From assembly GCF_001620055.1 (NCBI RefSeq), contig NZ_LQGY01000014.1:231977-295976 (forward strand): 64,000 nucleotides of DNA. The letters are read 5' to 3'. A program made the position numbers and the translations under genes. A model generated the notes under the pieces. It saw only the letters and a list, made by a program, of their open reading frames with translations. It was not told the DNA's origin and searched no databases. How positions within the stretch are numbered: the stretch's first letter is position 1; every line of letters starts with the position of its first letter. Source of the stretch: Agromyces sp. NDB4Y10 (GTDB lineage: Bacteria > Actinomycetota > Actinomycetes > Actinomycetales > Microbacteriaceae). Shown piece after piece: positions 49,982 to 57,205 of this stretch.

Positions 49982-50557
49982 ATGACGACGGTCAGCATCA
50001 TCGGAAACGGCAACATGGGCACCGCCATCGGCGGCATCGTGGCGGCGGGCGGCAACACCGTCGAGTACGTCGGCCGCGACGCAGTTGAGCAGGTCACCGG
50101 CGACATCGTGATCCTCGCCGTGCCCTACCCCTCGGTCGCCACGATCGTCGAGGCGCGCCGCGAGCAGCTCGCGGGCAAGGTCGTCGTCGACATCACCAAC
50201 CCGCTGGACTTCGCGACCTTCGACTCGCTCGTCGTGCCCGCCGACTCGTCGGCCGCCGCCGAACTCGCCGCAGCCTTGCCCGACTCGCGCGTCCTCAAGG
50301 CCTTCAACACCAACTTCGCCGCGACCCTCGCCGCGAAGACCGTGGGCGGCGCGCAGCCGACCACCGTGCTCGTCGCGGGCGACGACGACCTCGCCAAGCG
50401 GGCCCTCCTCGACGTCGTGCGCGCCGGCGGGCTGAACGCCGTCGACGCCGGGTCGCTCGCCCGAGCGCGCGAGCTCGAGTCCGTCGGCTTCCTGCAGCTC
50501 ACCCTCGCGGTGCAGGAGAAGGTGGGCTGGAACGCGGGCGTCGCGCTCGTCGCCTGA
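49982..50557 (+). CDS. NADPH-dependent F420 reductase-like NAD(P)-binding protein
   Basis: The 191-residue protein begins MTTVSIIGNGNMGTAIGGI with the dinucleotide motif GxGxMG, then DIVILAVPYPSVATIVE, VVVDITNPLDFATFDSLVV and RVLKAFNTNFAATLAAKTVGG, all typical of the NpdG family. These enzymes pass hydride between NADPH and coenzyme F420, although many actinobacterial homologues act only with NADP. GAGAGGAAC precedes the ATG. It is divergent from a MarR regulator with which it shares an operator, suggesting an inducible redox role. Confidence 0.9.
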   Translation: MTTVSIIGNGNMGTAIGGIVAAGGNTVEYVGRDAVEQVTGDIVILAVPYPSVATIVEARREQLAGKVVVDITNPLDFATFDSLVVPADSSAAAELAAALPDSRVLKAFNTNFAATLAAKTVGGAQPTTVLVAGDDDLAKRALLDVVRAGGLNAVDAGSLARARELESVGFLQLTLAVQEKVGWNAGVALVA

Positions 50558-50573
50558 CCCGCGACCGCCGCAG

Positions 50574-50609
50574 CGACGCGCCCCGAGCCGCCGGGTCCGG
50601 GGCGCGTCG
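50574..50609 (+). terminator. Hairpin terminator after the F420-reductase-like gene
   Basis: CGACGCGCCCCG (50574-50585) and CGGGGCGCGTCG (50598-50609) pair perfectly over 12 bp with a 12-base loop, 16 bp past the stop codon. A separate perfect palindrome GTCAACCGGTTGAC follows at 50623-50636 and may be an operator for the next gene. Confidence 0.75.
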
Positions 50610-50693
50610 GCGTGTCGGGGGTGTCAACCGGTTGACGCGCCGCGCCCGCGCGAGGAGCGTGGAACCCGTAGCAAACACAGGAGGTGCAGTGGG

Positions 50694-51050
50694 ATGAACG
50701 ATCCCCTCAACCCGTGGGAGAGCCGGGATCGGCTCGGCCCCGCGGGCGACCTCAACGCGAAGACGCCGGATCTCACCGGCGCGATCAACACCATCAGCGG
50801 AGGACGCATGAGCGACACGGGCGGAACCATCGGCGGGATGAGCGGCGGGCACGGTGACGCGATGCTCGATTCGGACACGGCCGACCGCGAGGCGCGCGAC
50901 GCCGAGCAGACCGCCGCGGGCGGCGTCGGCGACACCGGACCCGAGCCGAAGCCGAGCGACCGCGGCACCGACGCGAACGACCTCGAGGCCGACAATGCGG
51001 TCGAGCAGGAGACGATCGAGACCCTCGACCCCGAGAACCCGCCGGCCTGA
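50694..51050 (+). CDS. Small acidic, probably disordered protein
   Basis: The 118-residue protein is rich in Gly, Asp, Glu, Thr and Ala, with no hydrophobic core, for example DSDTADREARDAEQTAAGG and NAVEQETIETLDPENPPA. It is probably unfolded in isolation. AGGAGG lies 10 nt before the ATG at 50694, and a second, better spaced GCGGAGGACGC precedes the in-frame ATG at 50808, so a shorter 80-residue form is possible. Such small acidic proteins with strong ribosome sites are often stress-induced in actinobacteria. The palindrome GTCAACCGGTTGAC at 50623-50636 is a candidate control site. Confidence 0.7.
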   Translation: MNDPLNPWESRDRLGPAGDLNAKTPDLTGAINTISGGRMSDTGGTIGGMSGGHGDAMLDSDTADREARDAEQTAAGGVGDTGPEPKPSDRGTDANDLEADNAVEQETIETLDPENPPA

Positions 51051-51130
51051 GCCGGCCGGTCTCCGGAGGACGTGCGGGGTGCGGGCCGAACGGCCCGCGC
51101 CCCGCGCCGGTCCCGGGATAGCGTGACGCC

Positions 51131-52681
51131 GTGGATTGGGGCGACTGGCTGTCGTGGTTCGACGCGCGCGACGCCGACCTGGCGCGCGAGGTCCTCCAGC
51201 GCGGCATCGCGGCGCTCTTCCTCGTCGCGTTCCTGTCGACGCTGAACCAGTTCCGCCCGCTCCTCGGCGAACGCGGCCTGCTTCCCGTGCCCGAGCTCCT
51301 CGAGGCGGTGCGCGGCGCCGAGCAGCGTGCCCGCGACCGCGAGGAGCGCGCCGGGCGGCCGGTGGGGTTCCTCCGGCGCACGCGGCGACTCGGCTACCTC
51401 GGTCCCACGGTCTTCCGTCGCTGGGGCTACAGCGACGCGAAGCTCGTCGCCGTGTGCGCGACGGGCACGGTGCTCGCGGCATCCGTCGTCGTCGGCCTGC
51501 CCCAGCTCGGCCCGCCGTGGGTGCCGATGCTCGTCTTCCTCGCGCTGTGGGCGCTGTACCTGTCGATCGTGAGCGTCGGGCAGACGTTCTACGGCTTCGG
51601 CTGGGAGATGCTGCTGTGCGAGGCCGGGTTCCTCGTCGCGTTCCTCGGGTCGCGTGAGGTGCCGCCGCCGCTGCCGACGATCGTGCTCGTGTGGTGGCTC
51701 GTGTTCCGCCTCGAGTTCGGCGCCGGCATGATCAAGATCCGCGGCGGCCGCGAATGGCGCGATCTCACGGCGCTCATGTACCACCACGAGACCCAGCCCA
51801 TGCCCGGCCCGCTGAGCCGCCGGGCCCACCTGCTGCCGGCGTGGTTCCACCGGCTGGAGGTGCTCGGCAACCACGCCGCGCAACTCGTCGTGCCGTTCCT
51901 GCTGTTCGCGCCGCAGCCGATCCGCACGATCGCGGCGGCGGTCATCATCGCCACGCAGCTCTGGCTCGTGGTCACGGGCAACTTCGCTTGGCTCAACTGG
52001 ATCACCATCGTCCTCGCGTTCGGCGCGGTGGGCGACGAGGCCGTGCAGTGGCTGCTGCCGTGGCTGCCGCTCGAGGCGATCCAGACGCCGGCGGATGCCA
52101 CGAGCCCGCCGTGGTGGATCACGATCGTGCTCGCGGTCGCCGTGCTGATCGTCTGGCTCAGCCGGCATCCGCTCATGAACCTCTTCTCGAAGCGGCAGCT
52201 GATGAACGCGAGCTTCGACCGTTTCATGCTGGTCAACGCCTACGGCGCCTTCGGCACGGTGACGAAGGAGCGCGTGGAGATCATCGTCGAGGGCACCGTC
52301 GACGACCCGCGCGACCGGGACGCGGAGTGGCGCGAGTACGGCTTCAAGGGCAAGCCCGGCGACCCGGCGCGCGTTCCGCGGCAGTTCGCGCCGTACCACC
52401 TGCGGCTCGACTGGCTCATGTGGTTCCTGCCGCTCGGGCGCCTCCACGAGGTGTGGTTCCTCCGGTTCCTCGAGAAACTCCTCGAAGCGGATGCCGCGAC
52501 GCTGCGGCTGCTCGCCCACGACCCGTTCGACGGCGAGCGGCCGCGCGCGGTGCGGGCCCGCACGGAGCTGTTCACGTTCGCGACCCGGGAGGAGCACCGC
52601 CGCACCGGGCACGTGTGGATGCGGCATCCGCTCGGCACCGCGATCCCGCCGATCGCGCTGGGCGAGGTCGATACGCGCTGA
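51131..52681 (+). CDS. Lipase maturation factor (LMF1)-like membrane protein
   Basis: The 516-residue protein has about eight membrane segments and follows the LMF family: LQRGIAALFLVAFLSTLNQF (about 22-41), PTVFRRWGYSDAKL, YGFGWEMLLCEAGFLVAFLG (about 156-175), FRLEFGAGMIKIRGGREWRDLTAL split around 195-218, and a C-terminal soluble part with IIVEGTVDDPRDRDAEWREY, YHLRLDWLMWFLPLGR and FLEKLLEAD. In animals LMF1 folds secreted lipases in the ER; the bacterial role is unknown. TAGCGT ends 6 nt before the GTG (leaderless). Confidence 0.92.
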   Translation: MDWGDWLSWFDARDADLAREVLQRGIAALFLVAFLSTLNQFRPLLGERGLLPVPELLEAVRGAEQRARDREERAGRPVGFLRRTRRLGYLGPTVFRRWGYSDAKLVAVCATGTVLAASVVVGLPQLGPPWVPMLVFLALWALYLSIVSVGQTFYGFGWEMLLCEAGFLVAFLGSREVPPPLPTIVLVWWLVFRLEFGAGMIKIRGGREWRDLTALMYHHETQPMPGPLSRRAHLLPAWFHRLEVLGNHAAQLVVPFLLFAPQPIRTIAAAVIIATQLWLVVTGNFAWLNWITIVLAFGAVGDEAVQWLLPWLPLEAIQTPADATSPPWWITIVLAVAVLIVWLSRHPLMNLFSKRQLMNASFDRFMLVNAYGAFGTVTKERVEIIVEGTVDDPRDRDAEWREYGFKGKPGDPARVPRQFAPYHLRLDWLMWFLPLGRLHEVWFLRFLEKLLEADAATLRLLAHDPFDGERPRAVRARTELFTFATREEHRRTGHVWMRHPLGTAIPPIALGEVDTR

Positions 52682-52709
52682 AGGGCCCGCGTGGGTGAGA
52701 ATGTCCGCC

Positions 52710-53519
52710 ATGGACTTCTCACTCGAGTTCACGCCGGATCTGCTGGCCGTGTTCCTCACCCTGTTCGTGCTCGAGGTCGTGCTCGGCGTCGACAACGTCA
52801 TCTTCATCTCGATCCTCGCCGCCAAGCTGCCCGTCGAGCAGCAGGCGAAGGCCCGCAACCTCGGCCTCACCCTGGCGATGCTCATGCGCGTCGGCCTGGT
52901 GTTCGCCGCCGGCTGGGTCATCTCGCTGAAGGAGGAGCTGTTCACCCTCTTCGGCATGGGCTTCTCGGGTCGCGACCTGATCCTCATCGCGGGCGGCCTC
53001 TTCCTCGTCTACAAGGCGGTCACCGAGATCCACCACAAGCTCGAGGGGGCCGAGGAGCACACCACCGGCGCGGGCACCGCGACGTTCGGCGCCGTCATCG
53101 CGCAGATCCTCGTGCTCGACATCGTCTTCTCGCTCGACTCGGTCATCACCGCGGTGGGCATGACCGAGAACATGATCGTGATCATCACCGTGGTGGTGCT
53201 GTCGTTCGGCATCATGCTCGTCGCGGCGCGCTACATCTTCGCGTTCGTCAACAAGCACCCGACGGTGAAGATGCTGGCGCTGTCGTTCCTGCTGCTCATC
53301 GGCGTGTTCCTCATCGCCGACGGCTTCGGCTTCAAGATCGACAAGGCGCTCATCTACATGCCGATGGCGTTCGCGATCTTCGTCGAGGCGCTGAACCTCG
53401 CCGCCGCCGCCCGCAAGCGCAAGCGCGCCGCGGCCGCCGCGACCGAGCCCGTGCACCTGCACCAGCAGTACGTCGACGACACCGGCACCGTCAAGGAGGT
53501 CCAGCCGGTCGATCGCTGA
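52710..53519 (+). CDS. TerC-family integral membrane protein
   Basis: The 269-residue protein has seven membrane segments and the two Asp motifs of TerC/Alx: VLEVVLGVDNVIFISILAAK (about 20-39) and LDIVFSLDSVITAVGMTENM (about 134-153). FSGRDLILIAGGLFLVYKAV is also typical. The family handles manganese or other metals during protein export and resists tellurite in some hosts. The ATG at 52710 is preferred to one 9 bp upstream because GGTGAG is better spaced from it. No riboswitch is seen in the 28-bp gap from the preceding gene. Confidence 0.92.
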   Translation: MDFSLEFTPDLLAVFLTLFVLEVVLGVDNVIFISILAAKLPVEQQAKARNLGLTLAMLMRVGLVFAAGWVISLKEELFTLFGMGFSGRDLILIAGGLFLVYKAVTEIHHKLEGAEEHTTGAGTATFGAVIAQILVLDIVFSLDSVITAVGMTENMIVIITVVVLSFGIMLVAARYIFAFVNKHPTVKMLALSFLLLIGVFLIADGFGFKIDKALIYMPMAFAIFVEALNLAAAARKRKRAAAAATEPVHLHQQYVDDTGTVKEVQPVDR

Positions 53520-53536
53520 TCGGGCCGAGCAGTTCC

Positions 53537-53570
53537 CGAGGGGCGGATGCCGCGTGGCATCCGCCCCTCG
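53537..53570. terminator. Bidirectional hairpin with inverted GGATGCC words
   Basis: CGAGGGGCGGATGCC (53537-53551) and its exact complement (53556-53570) form a 15-bp stem with a GCGT loop between convergent TerC and MBL genes, ending 1 bp from the MBL stop codon. This is the strongest hairpin in the window. Confidence 0.8.
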
Positions 53571-53571
53571 C

Positions 53572-54381
53572 TCATTCGTCGCGCAGGTACGCCAGCTGCG
53601 CGCGAACGGATGCCTCGGCGGCGAAGCGCACGCCCGCGTCGACGTCGCCGTACACGAGGTCGGTGACGGCCTCGGCGGACGCCTCGGCGCCCAGGCGGGC
53701 GAGGGCGTCGCGGACCTGGTCGAGTCGCTCGGCGCGGTGCGCGAGGTACGCGTCGCAGATCGCGGCGAGGTCGGGCAGGACCGGGCCGTGCCCGGGGAGG
53801 ACCGTGACGGGGCCGCCGGCCGCGCCGATCGCGCGGAGCCGACGGAGGGCGTCGAGATAGGGGCCGAGCGCTCCGTCGGGGTGGGCGATGATCGTCGTGC
53901 CACGGCCGAGGACGGTGTCGCCGGTGAGGACCGCCACGGGCTCGGGTGCGTCGCCGCTGCGCAGCGCGAAGCACGCGGAGTCGGCCGTGTGGCCGGGCGT
54001 CGCGAGCACCTCGAGGTCGACGCCGCCGGCCGTGAGGCGCTCGCCGTCGACGAGCGGTTCGGCGCCCCGGCACCACTCGTCGGACATCGCCCGGACGGGC
54101 GCGCCGGTGAGCTCGGCGAACGCGTCGACCGCCTCGGTGTGGTCCGGGTGGCGGTGGGTGATGAGCACGAGCTCGACGCCGCCCTCGGCGAGGCGCTCCA
54201 GGTGCGCGGCATCCGTCGGCCCCGGATCGACCACGACGGCCCCGCGCGCATGCGGGCCCCGGAGCACCCACGAGTTGGTGCCGTCGAGCGTCATCGGACC
54301 CGGGTTGGGCGCCCGGACGAGCGTCGCCTCGACGGGCGGTCGGGCGTCGGCGGGCTGCGTGGCGTCGGCGGTGTCGGGCAC
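53572..54381 (-). CDS. MBL-fold metallo-hydrolase (glyoxalase II/LACTB2-like)
   Basis: The 269-residue protein has metal motifs THRHPDHTEAVD (HxHxDH, about 80-91), ATPGHTADSACF (third His) and VLTGDTVLGRGTT (bridging Asp), then a helical C-terminal winged domain (about 215-269; RLDQVRDALARLG, AQLAYLRDE) as in LACTB2. It probably hydrolyses a thioester, RNA or a phosphodiester; the exact substrate is open. TACACT ends 7 nt before the GTG at 54381, a leaderless promoter. It is divergent from a NUDIX gene with only 36 bp between the start codons. Confidence 0.9.
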   Translation of the reverse strand: MPDTADATQPADARPPVEATLVRAPNPGPMTLDGTNSWVLRGPHARGAVVVDPGPTDAAHLERLAEGGVELVLITHRHPDHTEAVDAFAELTGAPVRAMSDEWCRGAEPLVDGERLTAGGVDLEVLATPGHTADSACFALRSGDAPEPVAVLTGDTVLGRGTTIIAHPDGALGPYLDALRRLRAIGAAGGPVTVLPGHGPVLPDLAAICDAYLAHRAERLDQVRDALARLGAEASAEAVTDLVYGDVDAGVRFAAEASVRAQLAYLRDE

Positions 54382-54417
54382 GCTCGGCAGTGTACCCGCG
54401 GGGTTAGGCTGGCCGGC

Positions 54418-55071
54418 ATGGATGCCTCCGCCGCCACCGTCGTGCTGCTCCGTGACGGCGTCGAGGGCGTCGAGGTGCTGCTGGCCGAGCGGCCGAGCGA
54501 TCGCGGCTCGTTCGCGGGCGCGTGGGTGTTCCCCGGCGGGGCGGTCGACGAAGCGGATGCCGCGGGCGACCCGATCGACTCCGAGCCCGCCGCACGGCGC
54601 GCCGCCGTCCGCGAGACCCTCGAGGAGGTCGGGCTCCGCCTCGACCCCGACGAGCTCGTGGGGTTCGCGCTGTGGAGCCCGCCGGAGGGCGTGCCCAAGC
54701 GGCTGCGGACCCGCTTCTTCGCCGCGCGCGCCCCGGAGGGCGAGCACGTGCTCGCCGCCGACGAGCTCGTGGCCGCCGCGTGGCTGCGGCCCGAGGCGGC
54801 GCTCGACCGGCACGCTGCGGGCACGATGACGCTGTACCCGCCGACGTGGGTCACGCTGCACGGGCTCCGCGGTGCGGCATCCGTCGACTCGGTGCTCGCG
54901 GGGCTGCGCGAGGGCGGTGAGCAGGTCTACGTCGGCCGGTTCGGCGAGGACCGACGGGTGCTCTACTGGCGCGAGGACGCCGCGTTCGCGGGCGAGGCGG
55001 CGGGGGATGACGGCCCCCGGCACCGCCTGGTCATGCGCGGGCTGCCGTGGGAGTACGAGCGCTCGTTCTGA
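54418..55071 (+). CDS. NUDIX hydrolase (long-box type)
   Basis: The 217-residue protein begins with ATVVLLRDGVEGVEVLLAER and WVFPGGAVDEAD, and the Nudix box core is AAVRETLEEVGLRLDPDE (about 61-78) after a longer than usual insertion. The C-terminal half (ELVAAAWLRPEAALDR, TLYPPTWVTLHGL) resembles NUDT7/19-like CoA or acyl-CoA pyrophosphatases. TAGGCT (54405-54410) ends 7 nt before the ATG (leaderless). Its promoter region overlaps that of the divergent MBL gene, so the two probably compete or are coordinated. Confidence 0.9.
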   Translation: MDASAATVVLLRDGVEGVEVLLAERPSDRGSFAGAWVFPGGAVDEADAAGDPIDSEPAARRAAVRETLEEVGLRLDPDELVGFALWSPPEGVPKRLRTRFFAARAPEGEHVLAADELVAAAWLRPEAALDRHAAGTMTLYPPTWVTLHGLRGAASVDSVLAGLREGGEQVYVGRFGEDRRVLYWREDAAFAGEAAGDDGPRHRLVMRGLPWEYERSF

Positions 55072-55096
55072 CCACACCGGGCCGCCGGTGTGATCC

Positions 55097-55109
55097 CTAG
55101 ACTGTCTAG
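55097..55109. promoter_or_regulatory. CTAGAC-T-GTCTAG palindrome upstream of the MarR gene
   Basis: A 13-bp perfect palindrome around one central base, containing the rare tetramer CTAG twice, 26 bp before the MarR start codon at about the -35 position of its promoter (TAGGCT at 55123-55128). A likely autoregulation site. Confidence 0.65.
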
Positions 55110-55134
55110 TAGCGAGTTCGTGTAGGCTTGAAGA

Positions 55135-55701
55135 ATGGCTGACGAGCGATCTTCGGGGTACTGGTATTCCGACGATCGGACGCGCCGGGGCGTGGCCGTC
55201 CTGAATGCACTGCGCGACTACCGCGCCGCCGAGGCCGCCATGCGCCGTCGGACCCGATCCGCGATGCGGATGGGCGAGACCGACCTGCTCGCCATCCGGT
55301 TCCTCCTCAAGCGCGAGGGGGAGGGCCGTACCGTGAGCCCCAAGGACCTGGCCGCGCACCTCGGCATCTCCTCGGCCTCGACGACCGTCCTCATCGACCG
55401 GCTCGTCCGCTCGGGGCACGTCGAGCGACGGCCCCATCCCACCGACCGGCGTGCGCTGGTCATCGCGCCCACCATCGCGAGCGACGACGAGGTCCGCGCG
55501 ACGCTCGGCGAGATGCACCGCCGCATGATCGAGGTGGCCGAAGGGCTCGAGGCCGAGCAGGCCGGCACGGTGCTCTACTTCCTCGAGCGCATGCGCGACG
55601 CCGTCGACAGCGTGAGCGAGCAGGCCACCGTCGAGGTGCCCCGCGAGCCCGAGTCCGGCGCCACCGTCTCGCCCATCGAGAGCGCCCGCTCCGCCTCCTG
55701 A
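55135..55701 (+). CDS. MarR-family regulator with CTAG-type operators
   Basis: The 188-residue protein has a MarR winged helix (about 45-125): DLLAIRFLLKREGEGRTVSP, HLGISSASTTVLIDRLVRSG and wing RRPHPTDRRALVIAPT. The first 25 residues (SSGYWYSDDRTRRGVAVLN) and the last 30 are extensions. TAGGCT ends 6 nt before the ATG. The palindrome CTAGACTGTCTAG lies at its promoter, and a cluster of CTAG repeats lies downstream before the kinase gene, so it may regulate itself and that gene. The ligand is unknown. Confidence 0.9.
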   Translation: MADERSSGYWYSDDRTRRGVAVLNALRDYRAAEAAMRRRTRSAMRMGETDLLAIRFLLKREGEGRTVSPKDLAAHLGISSASTTVLIDRLVRSGHVERRPHPTDRRALVIAPTIASDDEVRATLGEMHRRMIEVAEGLEAEQAGTVLYFLERMRDAVDSVSEQATVEVPREPESGATVSPIESARSAS

Positions 55702-55784
55702 CGGCACTTCGCCGAGGCACACCGGTTCCCGGGAGTCAAGCCCGCTCGGACAGGTTTGCCCCGTGTATCCGATTTCGGAAGAAT

Positions 55785-55831
55785 CTAGTGAAGTGTCGTT
55801 CCACAATAAAACTAGCTAGATAAACTAGCTA
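55785..55831 (+). promoter_or_regulatory. CTAG-rich tandem repeat before the Ser/Thr kinase gene
   Basis: AAACTAGCTA occurs twice 13 bp apart (55809-55818 and 55822-55831), with a further CTAG at 55785. Four CTAG copies fall within 47 bp in an AT island of a GC-rich genome. TAAACT (55821-55826) could be a -10 box. Related in sequence to the palindrome before the MarR gene. Confidence 0.6.
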
Positions 55832-55894
55832 CACGCCTCGAGACCATCGCCGGCGTGGAATCGGTCCCCAGCAGGCCGAAGAGAAGAGGCCGCA

Positions 55895-57136
55895 ATGAGC
55901 GAGGCGTCACCCCCTGGTCAGCCGCGCCACGCCGGGCCGCGAGGAATCGACGGCGTCGGTGTCCGAACCGATCCCACCCTCCGCGGTGAGCATGGATCCC
56001 GGATGGACCCGTCGCTCCAGACGGACCCCTCCCGCCGCACGGATCCCCGCGCGATGCCGTACGTGCCGGCGCCCACGCAGACGCCGATCCCGACGGCCGC
56101 CGAGGAGTACGCGGCGCAGGCCGCGCCCTACGGCGCCGAGGACCACTCCACCCCGCGGTACGAGTTCCTCGAGCACATCGGCTCGGGCGGCATGGCCGAC
56201 GTCTACCGCGCCCGCGACAACGAACTCGGACGGCATGTCGCCATCAAGCTGTTCCGCGAGAGCGACGAGACGGTCGCCGACCGGCAGCGCCGCGAACGCG
56301 AGATCCACCTCCTCAGCGGACTCACGCACGTCGGGCTCGTCCCGGTCTACGACGCGGGCACCCTGATCCACGCGGGAGTCGAGCGGCGCTACATCGTCAT
56401 GGAGCTCGTCGAGGGACTCTCACTCGCGCACCAGCTCGCCGACGGTCCGCTGAAGCCCCGCCAGGTCGCCGACATCGGCGCGCAGGTCGCCGACGTGCTG
56501 AGCTACGTGCACGGGCAGGGCGTCATCCACCGCGACATCAAGCCCGAGAACATCCTCGTGAGCGAGGTGCCGACCTTCGGCTACACGCTGCTCACCCGGC
56601 TCGCCGACTTCGGCGTCGCGCAGTTCGTCGACGGCACCCGGCTCACCGGCCACGGCACGATCATGGGCACCGCCGCCTACATCTCGCCCGAGCAGGCGCG
56701 CGGCGAAGAGGTCACGCCCGCGACCGACATCTACTCGCTCGGCCTCGTGCTGCTCGAGTCGCTCAAGGGCGAGCGGGAGTACCTGGGCACGCCCATCGAG
56801 GCCGCGCTCGCGCGCCTCCACCGGTCGCCCGAGATCCCCGAGGACCTCACGCCCGAGTGGCGGGCGCTGCTCGCCGCGATGACGGCCGACGACCCCGCGG
56901 TCCGCCCGACGGCCCACGACGTCGCGAGCACGATGCGCGACATCATCCGCATCATGCTCGCCGAGAGCGCCATGCGCAAGGGACGCGCGCCCTCGTGGGT
57001 GCGCATGGGCGACGAGGCCGAACAGACCTCGCGCAACCGCCTGCTGCTCGCCGTGGGCGGCCTCGCCGTCGGCGTCACGGGCATGGTCGTGGCGATCGCC
57101 GTCGGGCTCGCCGCCGCGTCCGGAGCGTTCGGCTGA
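55895..57136 (+). CDS. PknB-like Ser/Thr protein kinase with C-terminal membrane anchor
   Basis: The 413-residue protein has an ~85-residue low-complexity N-terminus, then a Hanks-type kinase domain (about 88-350): IGSGGMADVYRARD (P-loop), VAIKLFRES (Lys), VIHRDIKPENILV (catalytic loop), ADFGVAQF (DFG), GTAAYISPEQARG (P+1 loop) and DIYSLGLVLLE. One membrane helix lies at about 384-408 and the protein ends soon after, so there are no PASTA repeats or other external sensor. It is preceded by CTAG-rich sites and the MarR gene. The membrane anchor suggests that sensing depends on another protein. Confidence 0.93.
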   Translation: MSEASPPGQPRHAGPRGIDGVGVRTDPTLRGEHGSRMDPSLQTDPSRRTDPRAMPYVPAPTQTPIPTAAEEYAAQAAPYGAEDHSTPRYEFLEHIGSGGMADVYRARDNELGRHVAIKLFRESDETVADRQRREREIHLLSGLTHVGLVPVYDAGTLIHAGVERRYIVMELVEGLSLAHQLADGPLKPRQVADIGAQVADVLSYVHGQGVIHRDIKPENILVSEVPTFGYTLLTRLADFGVAQFVDGTRLTGHGTIMGTAAYISPEQARGEEVTPATDIYSLGLVLLESLKGEREYLGTPIEAALARLHRSPEIPEDLTPEWRALLAAMTADDPAVRPTAHDVASTMRDIIRIMLAESAMRKGRAPSWVRMGDEAEQTSRNRLLLAVGGLAVGVTGMVVAIAVGLAAASGAFG

Positions 57137-57205
57137 TCGGGTCGTCGCGCGCGTCGGCGGCGTGCCGATCGGCGCGGCCCTCCGCGCGCGCGTAGGTTCA
57201 CTGGC

